NCBI RefSeq assembly: GCF_020144925.1
Contig: NZ_NSLC01000006.1
Coordinates: forward strand, 1-64,000
DNA length: 64,000 bases
From: Afifella sp. IM 167
GTDB lineage: Bacteria; Pseudomonadota; Alphaproteobacteria; Rhizobiales; Afifellaceae
Direction of reading: 5' to 3'
Positions 1 through 7,753 of this stretch are shown here, one piece after another. Position 1 is the first letter of the stretch. Each line of letters opens with the position of its first letter. Both the position numbers and the translations under genes were made by a program. Under the pieces are notes generated by a model that was given only the letters and a program-made list of their open reading frames with translations, was not told the DNA's origin and made no database searches.

Positions 1-887
1 GGGGCGACTGGGCCGGCAGGGAGGGAGAGCTCGCCGTCTTCGAGACCGGCGCCTGGCGCTTCTTCGCGCCCTTTGCCGGCCTGACCGTCTGGGTGGAGGA
101 CGAGGCCGCGCTCCTCGTCTGGCGGGGCGGCGGCTGGAGCGATGTGGCGCCCCGGCTCGACGAAGAGACGCTGCAGAACCTGCCGCTCCTCGGCGTCGGC
201 GCCGAGGCCGACGCCACCAACCGGCTCGCCGTGCGGAGCGCGGCCGTGCTCTTCACCCATGCCGAGGCGGGCGGCGTCCAGGTGAAGCTCAACAAGGAAG
301 CGGCGGGCGACACCGCCTCCTTCCTCTTCCAGACCGGCTATGGCGGGCGCGCCGAGATCGGCCTCGTCGGCGGCGACGACTTCTCCTTCAAGGTGAGCCC
401 GGACGGGGCGAGCTTTTACGAGGGGATCACGATTACGGCGGCGGACGGGCAGGTGAGCTTCACCCGGGCGCCGAAATTCGCCGCCACCATCAATTACGAC
501 CAGTACTGCCCGGCCGATGCCTGGACGGTGATCGGCATGAACGAGGCCGAGCACAACGACCAGCTCGCCTTCGACGCGGCGACGAACCGCTTCACGGCCC
601 CGGCGGCCGGCTTCTACCTCATCGGCGGCAAATACCTCTTCAAGGCGAACGGGACGGAGCCGGGCTCGATTGCCATCGGCTTCGGCCGGAACGGCGCAGA
701 CCCCGCCGGCGGGAGCGAAATCTGCCAGGCGCATGGGCCGATCGCGAGCCTCGTCTCCTCGGTCCAGCACCAGCATCTCTTCCGCCTTTCGGCCGGCGAG
801 ACGATCGACCTCAGGGCCCGCATGAGCGGCCATGACGGCTACGCGCAGAGCGGCGCCGCCTCGTTCTGGGGCTTTCGCGTCGCCTGA
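1..887 (+). CDS. Phage/GTA structural protein, DUF2793 N-terminus and C1q-like C-terminus (5' partial)
   Basis: The frame is already open at the window edge (codons in phase from base 3), so the start lies upstream and about 294 residues are visible. The first 45 visible residues carry the Trp/Gly pattern of DUF2793 (GAWRFFAPFAGLTVWVED), a domain found in tail-associated proteins of alphaproteobacterial prophages and gene transfer agents. The last 130 or so residues have the FTAPAAGFYLIGGKY...LSAGETIDL...FWGFRV pattern of a C1q/TNF-like beta sandwich, often a receptor- or glycan-binding trimer at phage tail tips. The endolysin gene follows 44 bases later, which supports a phage late-gene context. 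Family placement is by eye, and the missing N-terminus could carry further domains. Confidence 0.7.
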   Translation, partial: GDWAGREGELAVFETGAWRFFAPFAGLTVWVEDEAALLVWRGGGWSDVAPRLDEETLQNLPLLGVGAEADATNRLAVRSAAVLFTHAEAGGVQVKLNKEAAGDTASFLFQTGYGGRAEIGLVGGDDFSFKVSPDGASFYEGITITAADGQVSFTRAPKFAATINYDQYCPADAWTVIGMNEAEHNDQLAFDAATNRFTAPAAGFYLIGGKYLFKANGTEPGSIAIGFGRNGADPAGGSEICQAHGPIASLVSSVQHQHLFRLSAGETIDLRARMSGHDGYAQSGAASFWGFRVA

Positions 888-931
888 CGCTGCCGGCTTT
901 TTTCAAAGAACTTGCAGGAAGGAGCGCGGCC

Positions 932-1738
932 ATGATCGCGGCCGAAGATTTGCGGGCGATCGCCGGCCGGAAGGCGCGCGCCGAGATCGTTGCGGGCCTT
1001 GCCGCCGGGCTTGCCGAATACGGGGCGGATTTCGGGCTGCAGCGGCCCGAGATTCTGGCGCAGTTCCTCGCCCAGATCGGCCACGAGAGCGGGCGATTTC
1101 GGTTTCTGGAGGAGGTCTGGGGACCGACGATGGCGCAGGCGCGTTACGACGCCCGCACCGATCTCGGCAACACGCCCGCCGCGGACGGCGACGGCTATCT
1201 TTATCGCGGCCGCGGGCTGATCCAGCTGACGGGCGCGGCCAATGTCGGCGCCTTTTCGGTCTGGGCGCGGGCGCGCTTTGCCGATGCGCCGGACTTTGCG
1301 GCCGAGCCGGAAAGGCTCGCCGAATTTCCCTGGGCGCTGCTTTCCGCGCTGTTCTTCTGGCAGGAGAGGCGGCTCGGCAGCCTTGCCGCGAAGGGCGAGC
1401 TGACGGCCATCACGCGCGCCGTCAACGGCGGGCTGAACGGGCTTTCCGAGCGGACGAACCTTTATGTGCGCACCGCGCTGACGCTGCTCGGCCAGCCCCT
1501 GAAGCGGGGCGCTCTGAAGCGCTTTCAGGAAGAGCACGGCCTCGCCGCCGACGACGTCGCCGGGCCGAAGACGCTCGCCGAACTGCACCGCGCCTTGAAG
1601 GCGCTGCCGGATCTTTCGCCGGGCACCGCGGGCGCGGCGGGACCCGTCGGCTTCGGCTGGGATCTCGCCATCCTTGCCGCTCTCACCCTGGCCGCACTTG
1701 CCGCGGCCGTCTTCATCTCAGGAGGAGAATTGAAATGA
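932..1738 (+). CDS. GH19-type endolysin with peptidoglycan-binding segment and C-terminal membrane helix
   Basis: The 268-residue product resembles phage and GTA lysozymes of glycoside hydrolase family 19, which cleave cell-wall glycan. Residues 40-160 hold the lysozyme-like core. FLAQIGHESGRF contains the likely catalytic Glu52, and YRGRGLIQLTG is the signature loop that follows. Residues 193-228 (KRFQEEHGLAADDVAGPKT) look like a short peptidoglycan_binding_1 motif. Residues 240-265 form one hydrophobic helix, so the enzyme may be membrane-anchored like SAR-type or tail-anchored lysins. That is unusual for GH19, whose members are mostly soluble. The start has an upstream AGGAGCG at suitable distance. 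The stop overlaps the next start (ATGA), so the pair is a lysis cassette. Confidence 0.8.
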   Translation: MIAAEDLRAIAGRKARAEIVAGLAAGLAEYGADFGLQRPEILAQFLAQIGHESGRFRFLEEVWGPTMAQARYDARTDLGNTPAADGDGYLYRGRGLIQLTGAANVGAFSVWARARFADAPDFAAEPERLAEFPWALLSALFFWQERRLGSLAAKGELTAITRAVNGGLNGLSERTNLYVRTALTLLGQPLKRGALKRFQEEHGLAADDVAGPKTLAELHRALKALPDLSPGTAGAAGPVGFGWDLAILAALTLAALAAAVFISGGELK

Positions 1739-1935
1739 CCACCGTCAGCCAGCCTTCCGCCCTGCCGACCAACAAGCTCTCGGCGGCGACGCTTGCCGCC
1801 GCGCTCGCCTCGCTCGCCGAGATGATCGTGACGCGGCAGTTCCCGCAGCTTGCCGACCCGACGATCTGGGCGCCGGTGGCGCCGCTGATGGCGTTCATCG
1901 TGGGGTATTTTGTGAAGGACCGGCCGAATGTGTGA
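1735..1935 (+). CDS. Small holin-like membrane protein
   Basis: A 66-residue protein whose ATG overlaps the endolysin stop (ATGA). GGAGGAGAA lies just upstream as ribosome binding site. It has a moderately hydrophobic Ala/Leu-rich segment at residues 17-32 and a clear membrane helix at about 45-60 (WAPVAPLMAFIVGYFVKDR). The helix ends in a short basic/acidic tail. Size, topology and coupling to a lysozyme gene fit a holin or spanin-like partner. No specific holin family was recognised, so the function is inferred from position. Confidence 0.6.
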   Translation: MTTVSQPSALPTNKLSAATLAAALASLAEMIVTRQFPQLADPTIWAPVAPLMAFIVGYFVKDRPNV

Positions 1936-2122
1936 GGGGGAAGGCTTGCATCCTGGGCGTGGCGGCGCGGCTCGCTCAACTCGCTTTCTGCGTATGAGCG
2001 CGGTCTATTGGCGCAATCCTGGATTGCAGGGAGCCGTGGCGCTTGCGGTGTTTCAAGCCCATATGCAACATGCAGGCGAATGGCACAGGCAAAAGTGCCG
2101 TTCGCAAGGCGAGGCAAACTCG

Positions 2123-2323
2123 ATGTCGGCGACGACGAAGTTCAGCCAGAAGGATTTTCGACGCGGCGTCGACGACATGTTGACGTTGGGGCCAATCCGC
2201 GAGGCGGTCCGCCAGCTCGTTCGCGCAAAGCGCAGGCCGAACGACGCTGGATCGAGCGGCAAGACCGCCTCCCGTCGCAGTGTCGGCCTCTATGGCGAAC
2301 CGACTTCCCGAAAAACCGGATAG
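2123..2323 (+). CDS. Small hypothetical protein
   Basis: A 66-residue ORF starting at MSATTKFSQKDFRRGVDDM. It has an amphipathic helix-like middle (LGPIREAVRQLVRAKRR) and a basic, low-complexity tail. Third codon positions are mostly G or C, although base composition here is less extreme than in neighbouring genes. The 3' end overlaps the next gene in another frame by about 30 bases, which would couple translation. No family was recognised. It lies just after the lysis genes and may belong to the same mobile cluster. Confidence 0.4.
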   Translation: MSATTKFSQKDFRRGVDDMLTLGPIREAVRQLVRAKRRPNDAGSSGKTASRRSVGLYGEPTSRKTG

Positions 2324-2732
2324 CGCCGACCAGGGCGACGACGAGGCCCGGTCGCGGGACGGCGACCGTTATCTCGCCATCGGAACGCTGCATCTTCACG
2401 GCAATGATCTTGCCGAATTGCGCAAGATCGCCAGCGAAAACCCCGCGCTCGCCGAACGGATCATCGAGCAGCGCGATCACGAGGATGCCAGAGCGAATGC
2501 GAGCTATCGCTTCGGGGTGGTGTCCTCGCTCATCCTCCTTGCGATGGCCCTTGCGTCCTTCACTTTCATCCTCGTCTGGGCAGGGCTGCTCGCAACGATC
2601 GGGCTTGCGCTGGCGACCCTCGCGATCGCTGTGCTGATCCGGGTGGTGCTGACCGGGGAATGGTCCGATACGAGCTGGTTCGGCAAGGTAGTGAAGGCCC
2701 TGGCGCGGCTTCTCGGCTCGGCCGATGTCTGA
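2292..2732 (+). CDS. Two-helix membrane protein, DUF2335-like layout
   Basis: About 146 residues from the ATG at 2292; a GTG at 2280 would add four. Neither start has a clear ribosome site, suggesting coupling to the overlapping upstream ORF. The N-terminal 75 residues are charged and include ENPALAERIIEQRDHEDARA. Two adjacent membrane helices follow at about 79-97 and 100-121, then a short polar C-terminus. A charged stretch with NPxxAExI followed by a tight helical hairpin recalls DUF2335 proteins, which are common in mobile regions and of unknown function. That assignment is tentative. Confidence 0.55.
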   Translation: MANRLPEKPDSADQGDDEARSRDGDRYLAIGTLHLHGNDLAELRKIASENPALAERIIEQRDHEDARANASYRFGVVSSLILLAMALASFTFILVWAGLLATIGLALATLAIAVLIRVVLTGEWSDTSWFGKVVKALARLLGSADV

Positions 2733-2820
2733 AGAGGGCTCGTGGCCGAGAAACCGTCCCGACCCCTGCCCACCGCCGCCCGCCATCCCGGCCCGCCTTG
2801 CCTCCCTTCAAAACTCCTGC

Positions 2821-2840
2821 CATTCAGCCGGCATTCAGCC
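2821..2840 (+). promoter_or_regulatory. Direct repeat, candidate OmpR-family operator (FeuP box)
   Basis: CATTCAGCC occurs twice separated by GG, an 11-base period, ending 22 bases before the ATG of the PepSY gene. OmpR/PhoB-type regulators bind tandem half-sites one helical turn apart. The PepSY-feuPQ cluster encodes such a regulator two genes downstream. Autoregulation is an inference. Confidence 0.5.
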
Positions 2841-2862
2841 CGCGCGCTCTAGAACGGCACCC

Positions 2863-3135
2863 ATGAACCGCTTCGCCCGCATTCCTGCGCTCGCTCTCGC
2901 CCTCCTGCCGCTCCTTGCGGCGGGTGCGCAGGCGGCGTGCCTCGGCTCGGGCGAGGCGCGGCAGGTGGTCTCCTCCGGCCAGGCGATGCCGCTCTCGGCG
3001 GCGCTGTCGCGGGCGGGCGTTTCCGGCGAGGTCGTCAACGTCCAGCTCTGCGAGGAGGGCGGGCGCTACGTCTACCACGCCTCCGTGCTCGGCTCGGACG
3101 GGCGCGTCAGCCAGGTGAGCGTGCCGGCGAACTGA
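2863..3135 (+). CDS. Exported PepSY-like small protein
   Basis: A 90-residue protein with a Sec signal peptide (MNRFARIPALALALLPLLAAGAQA) and a mature part of about 65 residues containing EVVNVQLCEEGGRYVYHASVL. The last part resembles a single PepSY-type beta/alpha unit. Two cysteines (mature residue 2 and the one in QLCE) could form a disulfide. Such small periplasmic genes are commonly placed directly before PhoP/FeuP-type response regulators in Hyphomicrobiales. In S. meliloti a related protein is reported to act as an inhibitor of the FeuQ kinase. The response regulator starts 36 bases downstream, so one transcript is likely. Confidence 0.75.
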   Translation: MNRFARIPALALALLPLLAAGAQAACLGSGEARQVVSSGQAMPLSAALSRAGVSGEVVNVQLCEEGGRYVYHASVLGSDGRVSQVSVPAN

Positions 3136-3171
3136 GGAACGGGAAAACCCGAGACGGAAAGGACATCCGCG

Positions 3172-3846
3172 ATGCGGGTTCTGGTGGTGGAGGACGACGA
3201 GAATCTGAACCGGCAGATGGTGGCGGCCCTCACCGAGCAGGGCTACGCCGTCGATGCCGCGCTCGACGGCGAGGAGGGCCACTTCCTCGGCGAGAGCGAG
3301 CCCTATGATGCCATCATCCTCGATCTCGGCCTGCCGCAGATGGACGGCCTTTCGGTGCTGGAGGCCTGGCGGCGGGAAGGAAAGACGACGCCCGTCCTCA
3401 TCCTGACGGCGCGCGACCGCTGGTCCGACAAGGTGCAGGGGATCGATGCCGGCGCCGACGACTACGTTGCCAAGCCCTTCCACATGGAGGAGGTGCTGGC
3501 GCGCATCCGCGCCCTCGTGCGCCGCGCCGCCGGACACGCCTCCAATGATCTCGTCGCCGGTCCCGTGCGCCTCGACCTGAAGGGCAGCCGCGTCACCGTG
3601 GAAGGCAATCCGGTGAAGCTCACCTCGCACGAATACAAGGTGCTGGAATACCTGATGCACCATCGCGGCAAGACGATCTCGCGCACGGAGCTGACGGAGC
3701 ATCTCTACGACCAGGATTTCGACCGCGATTCCAACACCATAGAGGTCTTCGTCGGGCGGCTGAGGAAGAAGCTGGGCGTCGATCTCATCGAGACGGTGCG
3801 CGGCCTCGGCTACCGCATCGATCCGCCGCCAGACGGCCAGGAATGA
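3172..3846 (+). CDS. feuP: OmpR-family response regulator FeuP
   Basis: A 224-residue two-domain regulator. The receiver domain has the acidic pair Glu7/Asp8-Asp9, phospho-acceptor Asp51 (IILDLG), Thr79 and Lys101 (YVAKPF). The C-terminal winged helix includes LTSHEYKVLEYLMHH, RTELTEHLYDQDFDRDSNT and the wing VRGLGYRI. The phrase YDQDFDRDSNTIEVFVGRLR is what I recall from rhizobial FeuP, named for iron uptake in R. leguminosarum and needed for osmoadaptation and cyclic glucan export in S. meliloti. The kinase gene follows after 10 bases. Assignment to FeuP rather than a generic PhoP relies on the neighbouring cycHJKL genes. Confidence 0.85.
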   Translation: MRVLVVEDDENLNRQMVAALTEQGYAVDAALDGEEGHFLGESEPYDAIILDLGLPQMDGLSVLEAWRREGKTTPVLILTARDRWSDKVQGIDAGADDYVAKPFHMEEVLARIRALVRRAAGHASNDLVAGPVRLDLKGSRVTVEGNPVKLTSHEYKVLEYLMHHRGKTISRTELTEHLYDQDFDRDSNTIEVFVGRLRKKLGVDLIETVRGLGYRIDPPPDGQE

Positions 3847-3856
3847 GGCGGCGAGG

Positions 3857-5278
3857 ATGCTGAAGAAGAGCCCGCCGGAGGCCCGCACGGCCAGACGCAG
3901 CGGCTCGCTCAGCCTGCGCCTGGCGATTGTCGCCGCGGCCGGCAGCGCCATCGCGCTGCTTTTGGCCGGCATCCTCTTCGTCTCGCTCTTCCGCGATTCG
4001 GTGCAGCGCAACTTCGATTTCCGCCTCATCGCCATCCACAAGGCGCTGGTGGGCGCTGTCGTCGCTTCCGGCGACACGCCGGCCGAGACCGAGATCGCCC
4101 TGGGCGAACCGCGCTTTTCGCTGCCGCAATCGGGCTGGTACTGGCAGATCCGCGACATGGAAACGGGCGAGATCGTCACCGCCTCGCCCTCGCTCTTCGG
4201 CGACCGGCTCGCCGTCACGGACTTGCCGGCGGCGACGGGGCGCCCGCGCAGGCTCACCTTCACCGGCCCCGCCGGGCGCGGCCTGCGCGCCGTCGAGCGC
4301 CAGATCACCCGCGCCGACGGCAAGCGCCTCGCCGTGCTCGTGGCGGGCGACGCAAGGGGGGTCAGCCGCGACATCTCCCGCTTCACCACCATCGTCGTCG
4401 TCACGCTGTCGATCTTCGGCGTGCTCCTGGCCGTCGGCGCCGCCTGGATGGTGCGCTTTGGCCTCCGCCCGCTGCGCGACATGCGCGCCGCGCTGCAGGA
4501 GGTCCGCAGCGGCGAGCGCACCAGCCTTGCCGGCGAATGGCCGGACGAGATCGCCCCCCTGGCGGAGGATCTCGACGCGCTGATCGCTTCCAACCGCGAG
4601 ATCGTCGAGCGCGGCCGGCGCCATGTCGGCAACCTCGCCCATGCGCTGAAGACGCCGCTCGCCGTCCTGCAGAACGAGGCGGGCGCCGCCGAAGGTCCGC
4701 TGGCCGACAACCCGCTGGCGGACAAGGTGAGAAGCCAGGTCTCGCTGATGCAGGGGCAGATCAACCACCATCTCGACCGCGCCCGCATCGCCGCGCAGAC
4801 CAACGTCATCGGCGCCCTGACGCAGGTGCAGCCCGTGGTGGAGGCGCTGGCGCGGGTGATGCAGAAGGTGCATGGCGGCGCGCGCGACCTTCAGATCGAC
4901 GCGCATTGCCCGCCCGGCCTTGTCTTCCGCGGCGAGCGGCAGGATCTGGAAGAGATGATCGGCAACCTCCTCGACAACGCCTGCAAATGGGCGAAGGGCC
5001 GGGTGAGCGTGACGGCGCTTCCCGCGCCCGGCGGGGAGGCGCGGCGCGCAAGGCTCGTCATCGCCGACGACGGGCCGGGCCTGTCGCAGGACGAGCGCCG
5101 GAAAGTGCTCGCCCGCGGCGCGCGGCTCGACGAGACCAAGCCGGGATCGGGTCTCGGCCTGTCGATCGTGGAGGAGCTGGCGCGCATCTATGGCGGGGCG
5201 CTGACGCTGGAGCGCTCGCAGATGGGCGGGCTCGCCGCCATCCTCGATCTGCCGGTCGCCGAGCGCGCGGGATCGTGA
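3857..5278 (+). CDS. feuQ: Sensor histidine kinase FeuQ
   Basis: A 473-residue inner-membrane kinase paired with the preceding regulator. A first membrane helix spans residues 20-43. A periplasmic sensor of about 130 residues follows, then a second helix at about 175-200 and a HAMP-like linker. The dimerisation/phosphoacceptor motif is NLAHALKTPLAVLQNEA with His262. The ATPase domain has the N box (LLDNACKWAKG), G1 (ADDGPGLS) and G2 (GSGLGLSIVEELA). The H box has Ala where many kinases have Glu or Asp (HALKTPL), a feature of PhoQ-like kinases. It presumably senses envelope conditions together with the small PepSY-like protein. Confidence 0.85.
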   Translation: MLKKSPPEARTARRSGSLSLRLAIVAAAGSAIALLLAGILFVSLFRDSVQRNFDFRLIAIHKALVGAVVASGDTPAETEIALGEPRFSLPQSGWYWQIRDMETGEIVTASPSLFGDRLAVTDLPAATGRPRRLTFTGPAGRGLRAVERQITRADGKRLAVLVAGDARGVSRDISRFTTIVVVTLSIFGVLLAVGAAWMVRFGLRPLRDMRAALQEVRSGERTSLAGEWPDEIAPLAEDLDALIASNREIVERGRRHVGNLAHALKTPLAVLQNEAGAAEGPLADNPLADKVRSQVSLMQGQINHHLDRARIAAQTNVIGALTQVQPVVEALARVMQKVHGGARDLQIDAHCPPGLVFRGERQDLEEMIGNLLDNACKWAKGRVSVTALPAPGGEARRARLVIADDGPGLSQDERRKVLARGARLDETKPGSGLGLSIVEELARIYGGALTLERSQMGGLAAILDLPVAERAGS

Positions 5279-5346
5279 ACGCGCCGCTTACCCAAATTTC
5301 GCCATCCTGCTCTGGAAGGCATTCCTGCAACGTGTCATTGGGGGCT

Positions 5347-5370
5347 TGCTCCGCCAGCGGAGCATTCTTT
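5347..5370 (+). terminator. Hairpin after feuQ
   Basis: TGCTCCGC and GCGGAGCA form a perfect 8-base stem around CA and are followed by TTCTTT. This fits termination of the feuPQ transcript just before the next start codon. It could instead act as a leader structure for the lipoprotein gene 22 bases on. Confidence 0.5.
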
Positions 5371-5385
5371 GGAAGGAAAGTTTAC

Positions 5386-5862
5386 ATGAGATTTGCAGCG
5401 ACCGGCGCCGTCATCGGCGCCCTCGTTCTGGCCGGCTGCCAGTCTGAGCCCGGGGGTATGGGGCAGCGCGAGGGTCTTGGAACCCTCGGCGGCGCCGTCG
5501 TCGGCGGCATCGTCGGCAACCAGTTCGGTTCCGGCTCGGGCCGCGTGGCGGCGACCGCGATCGGCGCGCTCGCCGGCGGCCTCATCGGCAACCGCATCGG
5601 CGCGAGCATGGACGACCAGGCCCGCCAGGAGGCGCTCGCGGCCGAGTACCGCGCGCTGGAATACGGCCAGCCGGGACGTCCGGTCGAATGGCGCGCCACC
5701 TCGGGCAACTATTATGGCGAGATCGTTCCGGGCCAGACCTACCAGGTCAACTCGGTCGACTGCCGCGACTACGCGCACACGATCTATATCGACGGCACGC
5801 CTCAGGTGGCGCGCGGCACCGCGTGCCGCCAGCCGGACGGAACCTGGCGGCCCGTCAGCTGA
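5386..5862 (+). CDS. Glycine-zipper outer membrane lipoprotein (17 kDa surface antigen family)
   Basis: A 158-residue lipoprotein with lipobox LVLAGC (Cys18). Residues 30-75 are a glycine-zipper segment (GTLGGAVVGGIVGNQFGSG, IGALAGGLIGNRIGASMDD). The C-terminal half contains an RxVEWRATSGNYYGEIVPG region ending in ACRQPDGTWRPVS. This is the standard layout of the rickettsial 17 kDa antigen/SlyB-like family, found in the outer membrane and involved in envelope integrity. GGAAGGAAAG lies seven bases before the ATG. It is likely transcribed alone, between two hairpins. Confidence 0.85.
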   Translation: MRFAATGAVIGALVLAGCQSEPGGMGQREGLGTLGGAVVGGIVGNQFGSGSGRVAATAIGALAGGLIGNRIGASMDDQARQEALAAEYRALEYGQPGRPVEWRATSGNYYGEIVPGQTYQVNSVDCRDYAHTIYIDGTPQVARGTACRQPDGTWRPVS

Positions 5863-5908
5863 TCTGAGGGCTCCGCCGCCTCTCGCGGCGGGGCCGGTGA
5901 CGCCGCGG

Positions 5909-5937
5909 CGCGCCGCCCACCTGGGGTGGGGGGCGCG
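5909..5937 (+). terminator. Strong GC hairpin after the lipoprotein gene
   Basis: CGCGCCGCCCACC pairs with GGTGGGGGGCGCG (13 base pairs, one mismatch) around TGG, followed by TCCTTTC. A smaller hairpin (CCGCCGC/GCGGCGG) sits at 5873-5891. There is no long U tract, so termination efficiency is uncertain. Confidence 0.55.
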
Positions 5938-6023
5938 TCCTTTCAACGCGGCAGGCCGGTATGTGCATTGCCGCCAGGCACTGGGGTGAATACATCTCGC
6001 CTGGGATAAGGGCCTGAAGTCAC

Positions 6024-7301
6024 ATGCTTCTCTGGTTGGCGATAGCGTTGTTCACCGCCGTGGCGATACTGGCGGTTCTCTTGCCTCTGTCGGCGGGCGC
6101 GAAGGACGTCGCCTCCGGCGCCGAAGAGGACGCCGCCGTCTACCGCCGCCAGCTTTCCGAACTCGAACGCGACCGCAAATGGGGCCGCATCGGCGAGACC
6201 GAGGCCGAGGCCGCCCGCGCCGAGATCGCGCGCCGGCTGCTCGCCATCGACCGCGAGAAGACGGTCGAGCCCGACCGCAAGGGCGATCTGTGGCGACGCC
6301 GGGCGACGGCCGTCCTGGCGCTGGCCGGCATCCCCGTCTTCGCGGTCCTCCTCTACATGCTGCAGGGCTCTCCCGGCATGCCGGACCAGCCGCTCATGGC
6401 CCGTCTCGGCGGTCAGCCCGACACCAAGAACATCTCCATGCTCGTGGCGCGGGTGGAGGACCATCTCGCCCGCAACCCGAATGACGGCAAGGGCTGGGAA
6501 GTGCTCGCCCCGGTCTATATGCGCCTCGGCCGCGAAGCCGACGCGGCGCGCGCCTATGAGAGCGTCATCCGCATCATGGGCTCCAACACGGCGCGCCAGA
6601 CCGCCCTCGGCGAGGCTCTGGTGATGGCCGCCGGCGGCGTCGTCACCGACCGCGCCCGCGAGGCCTTCCAGAGCGCGGCGCGGGATGCGGGCGAGGGCGA
6701 CGAAGGGGCGCCGAAGGCGCGCTTCTATCTCGCGCTCGCCGCCGAGCAGGAAGGCGACACGGCTGGCGCCACGAAACAGCTGCGCGACCTCCTGGAGGGC
6801 GCGCCGGCCGATGCCTCCTGGCGCCCGGCGATCCAGGAAACGCTGGCGCGGATGGAAAAGGCCGAGAGCGACACGGCGAGCGCGCTCTTCCAGCCGGCCG
6901 AGCCGCAGCTCGGACCGGTCGCCCGCAATTCCCCCGAGACGCCGCCCGCCAATGCTCCGTTTGCCGGAGGCGGGGCGCCTCTCGCCGGAGGCGGGGCCCC
7001 GTTTGCCGGAGGGCCGTCGCAGGACCAGATGAACGCCGCCGCCGAGATGGCCCCCGAGGATCGCATGGCGATGATCGAGGGAATGGTGGAAAATCTCGCG
7101 AGCCGGTTGCAAGATAAGCCCGACGACGCGGAGGGCTGGCTGAAGCTGGTGCGCTCCTACGCCGTTCTGGGACGAAAGCAGGACGCCGCGGATGCCGCGC
7201 GCACCGCCCTGACATCCGTCTCCGACAAGGAAGGGCGGCGCCAGATCGCCCAGCTTGCCGCCGATCTACGCCTGCCGGGCTTGGAGGAGGTCCCGCAATG
7301 A
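6024..7301 (+). CDS. ccmI: Cytochrome c maturation protein CcmI (CycH)
   Basis: A 425-residue inner-membrane protein that carries apocytochrome c to the CcmF/H haem ligation complex. The first membrane helix covers residues 1-25. The cytoplasmic linker has the family pattern [12 protein letters not shown]...[15 protein letters not shown], and a second helix follows at about 92-112. The periplasmic part holds TPR-like repeats (for example [20 protein letters not shown] and [20 protein letters not shown]). Residues 311-330 are a Gly/Pro-rich linker made of three 7-residue repeats. It heads the ccmIEFH operon, whose genes overlap by four bases each. Confidence 0.92.
   Translation: MLLWLAIALFTAVAILAVLLPLSAGAKDVASGAEEDAAVYRRQLSELERDRKWGRIGETEAEAARAEIARRLLAIDREKTVEPDRKGDLWRRRATAVLALAGIPVFAVLLYMLQGSPGMPDQPLMARLGGQPDTKNISMLVARVEDHLARNPNDGKGWEVLAPVYMRLGREADAARAYESVIRIMGSNTARQTALGEALVMAAGGVVTDRAREAFQSAARDAGEGDEGAPKARFYLALAAEQEGDTAGATKQLRDLLEGAPADASWRPAIQETLARMEKAESDTASALFQPAEPQLGPVARNSPETPPANAPFAGGGAPLAGGGAPFAGGPSQDQMNAAAEMAPEDRMAMIEGMVENLASRLQDKPDDAEGWLKLVRSYAVLGRKQDAADAARTALTSVSDKEGRRQIAQLAADLRLPGLEEVPQ
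6954..7013 (+). repeat. 21-base tandem repeat inside ccmI
   Basis: Three consecutive copies encode [14 protein letters not shown] and APFAGG. The repeat keeps frame and lies between TPR segments, so copy number could vary without breaking the protein. Confidence 0.75.
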
Positions 7302-7753
7302 CCCGCAAACAGCGCCGCCTGACCCTTATCGCCGGAGCCGGCCTCGTCCTGTCGTTCGCCGTTGGCCTCGTCGCCTATGCGATGAACGACCAGATCGTCT
7401 TCTTCTACGCGCCGAGCGAAGTCGCCCAGAAGGGCGTCGCGCCCGGTTCGCGCATCCGCCTCGGCGGCCTCGTCGAGGAAGGCTCCGTCAAGCGCGAGAA
7501 GGACGGCGAGGTCTTCTTCTCCATCACCGACACCGCGGAAGCCGTCCCGGTGCACTACAAGGGCATCCTTCCCGATCTCTTCCGCGAGGGTCAGGGCGTC
7601 GTCGCCGAGGGCCATTTCGATACCTCGGGCGCCTTCGCCGCCGACAGCGTGCTTGCCAAGCACGATGAGAACTACATGCCTCCGCAGGTCGCCGATGCCC
7701 TGAAGAAGCAGGGCATGTGGCAGCATATGGGCGATGGGACCCAGACGCAGTGA
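7298..7753 (+). CDS. ccmE: Haem chaperone CcmE (CycJ)
   Basis: A 151-residue periplasmic haem chaperone held by an N-terminal signal anchor (residues 8-29). The OB-fold region includes [37 protein letters not shown] and the haem-binding motif [11 protein letters not shown], with His122 as the covalent haem attachment residue and the following Tyr conserved. The start overlaps the end of ccmI and the stop overlaps the GTG of ccmF, so the operon is translationally coupled. Confidence 0.95.
   Translation: MTRKQRRLTLIAGAGLVLSFAVGLVAYAMNDQIVFFYAPSEVAQKGVAPGSRIRLGGLVEEGSVKREKDGEVFFSITDTAEAVPVHYKGILPDLFREGQGVVAEGHFDTSGAFAADSVLAKHDENYMPPQVADALKKQGMWQHMGDGTQTQ

Noticed and set aside
832-1935. A 367-codon plus-strand frame covering the endolysin region
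   Set aside because: Its translation is Arg-rich and motif-free; only the last 66 codons are real, as the holin-like gene from 1735.
2824-4809. A 661-codon open frame on the minus strand
   Set aside because: It lies antisense to the PepSY gene and feuPQ, has Arg/Ser-rich low-complexity translation and no family motif; long antisense frames are expected at this GC content.
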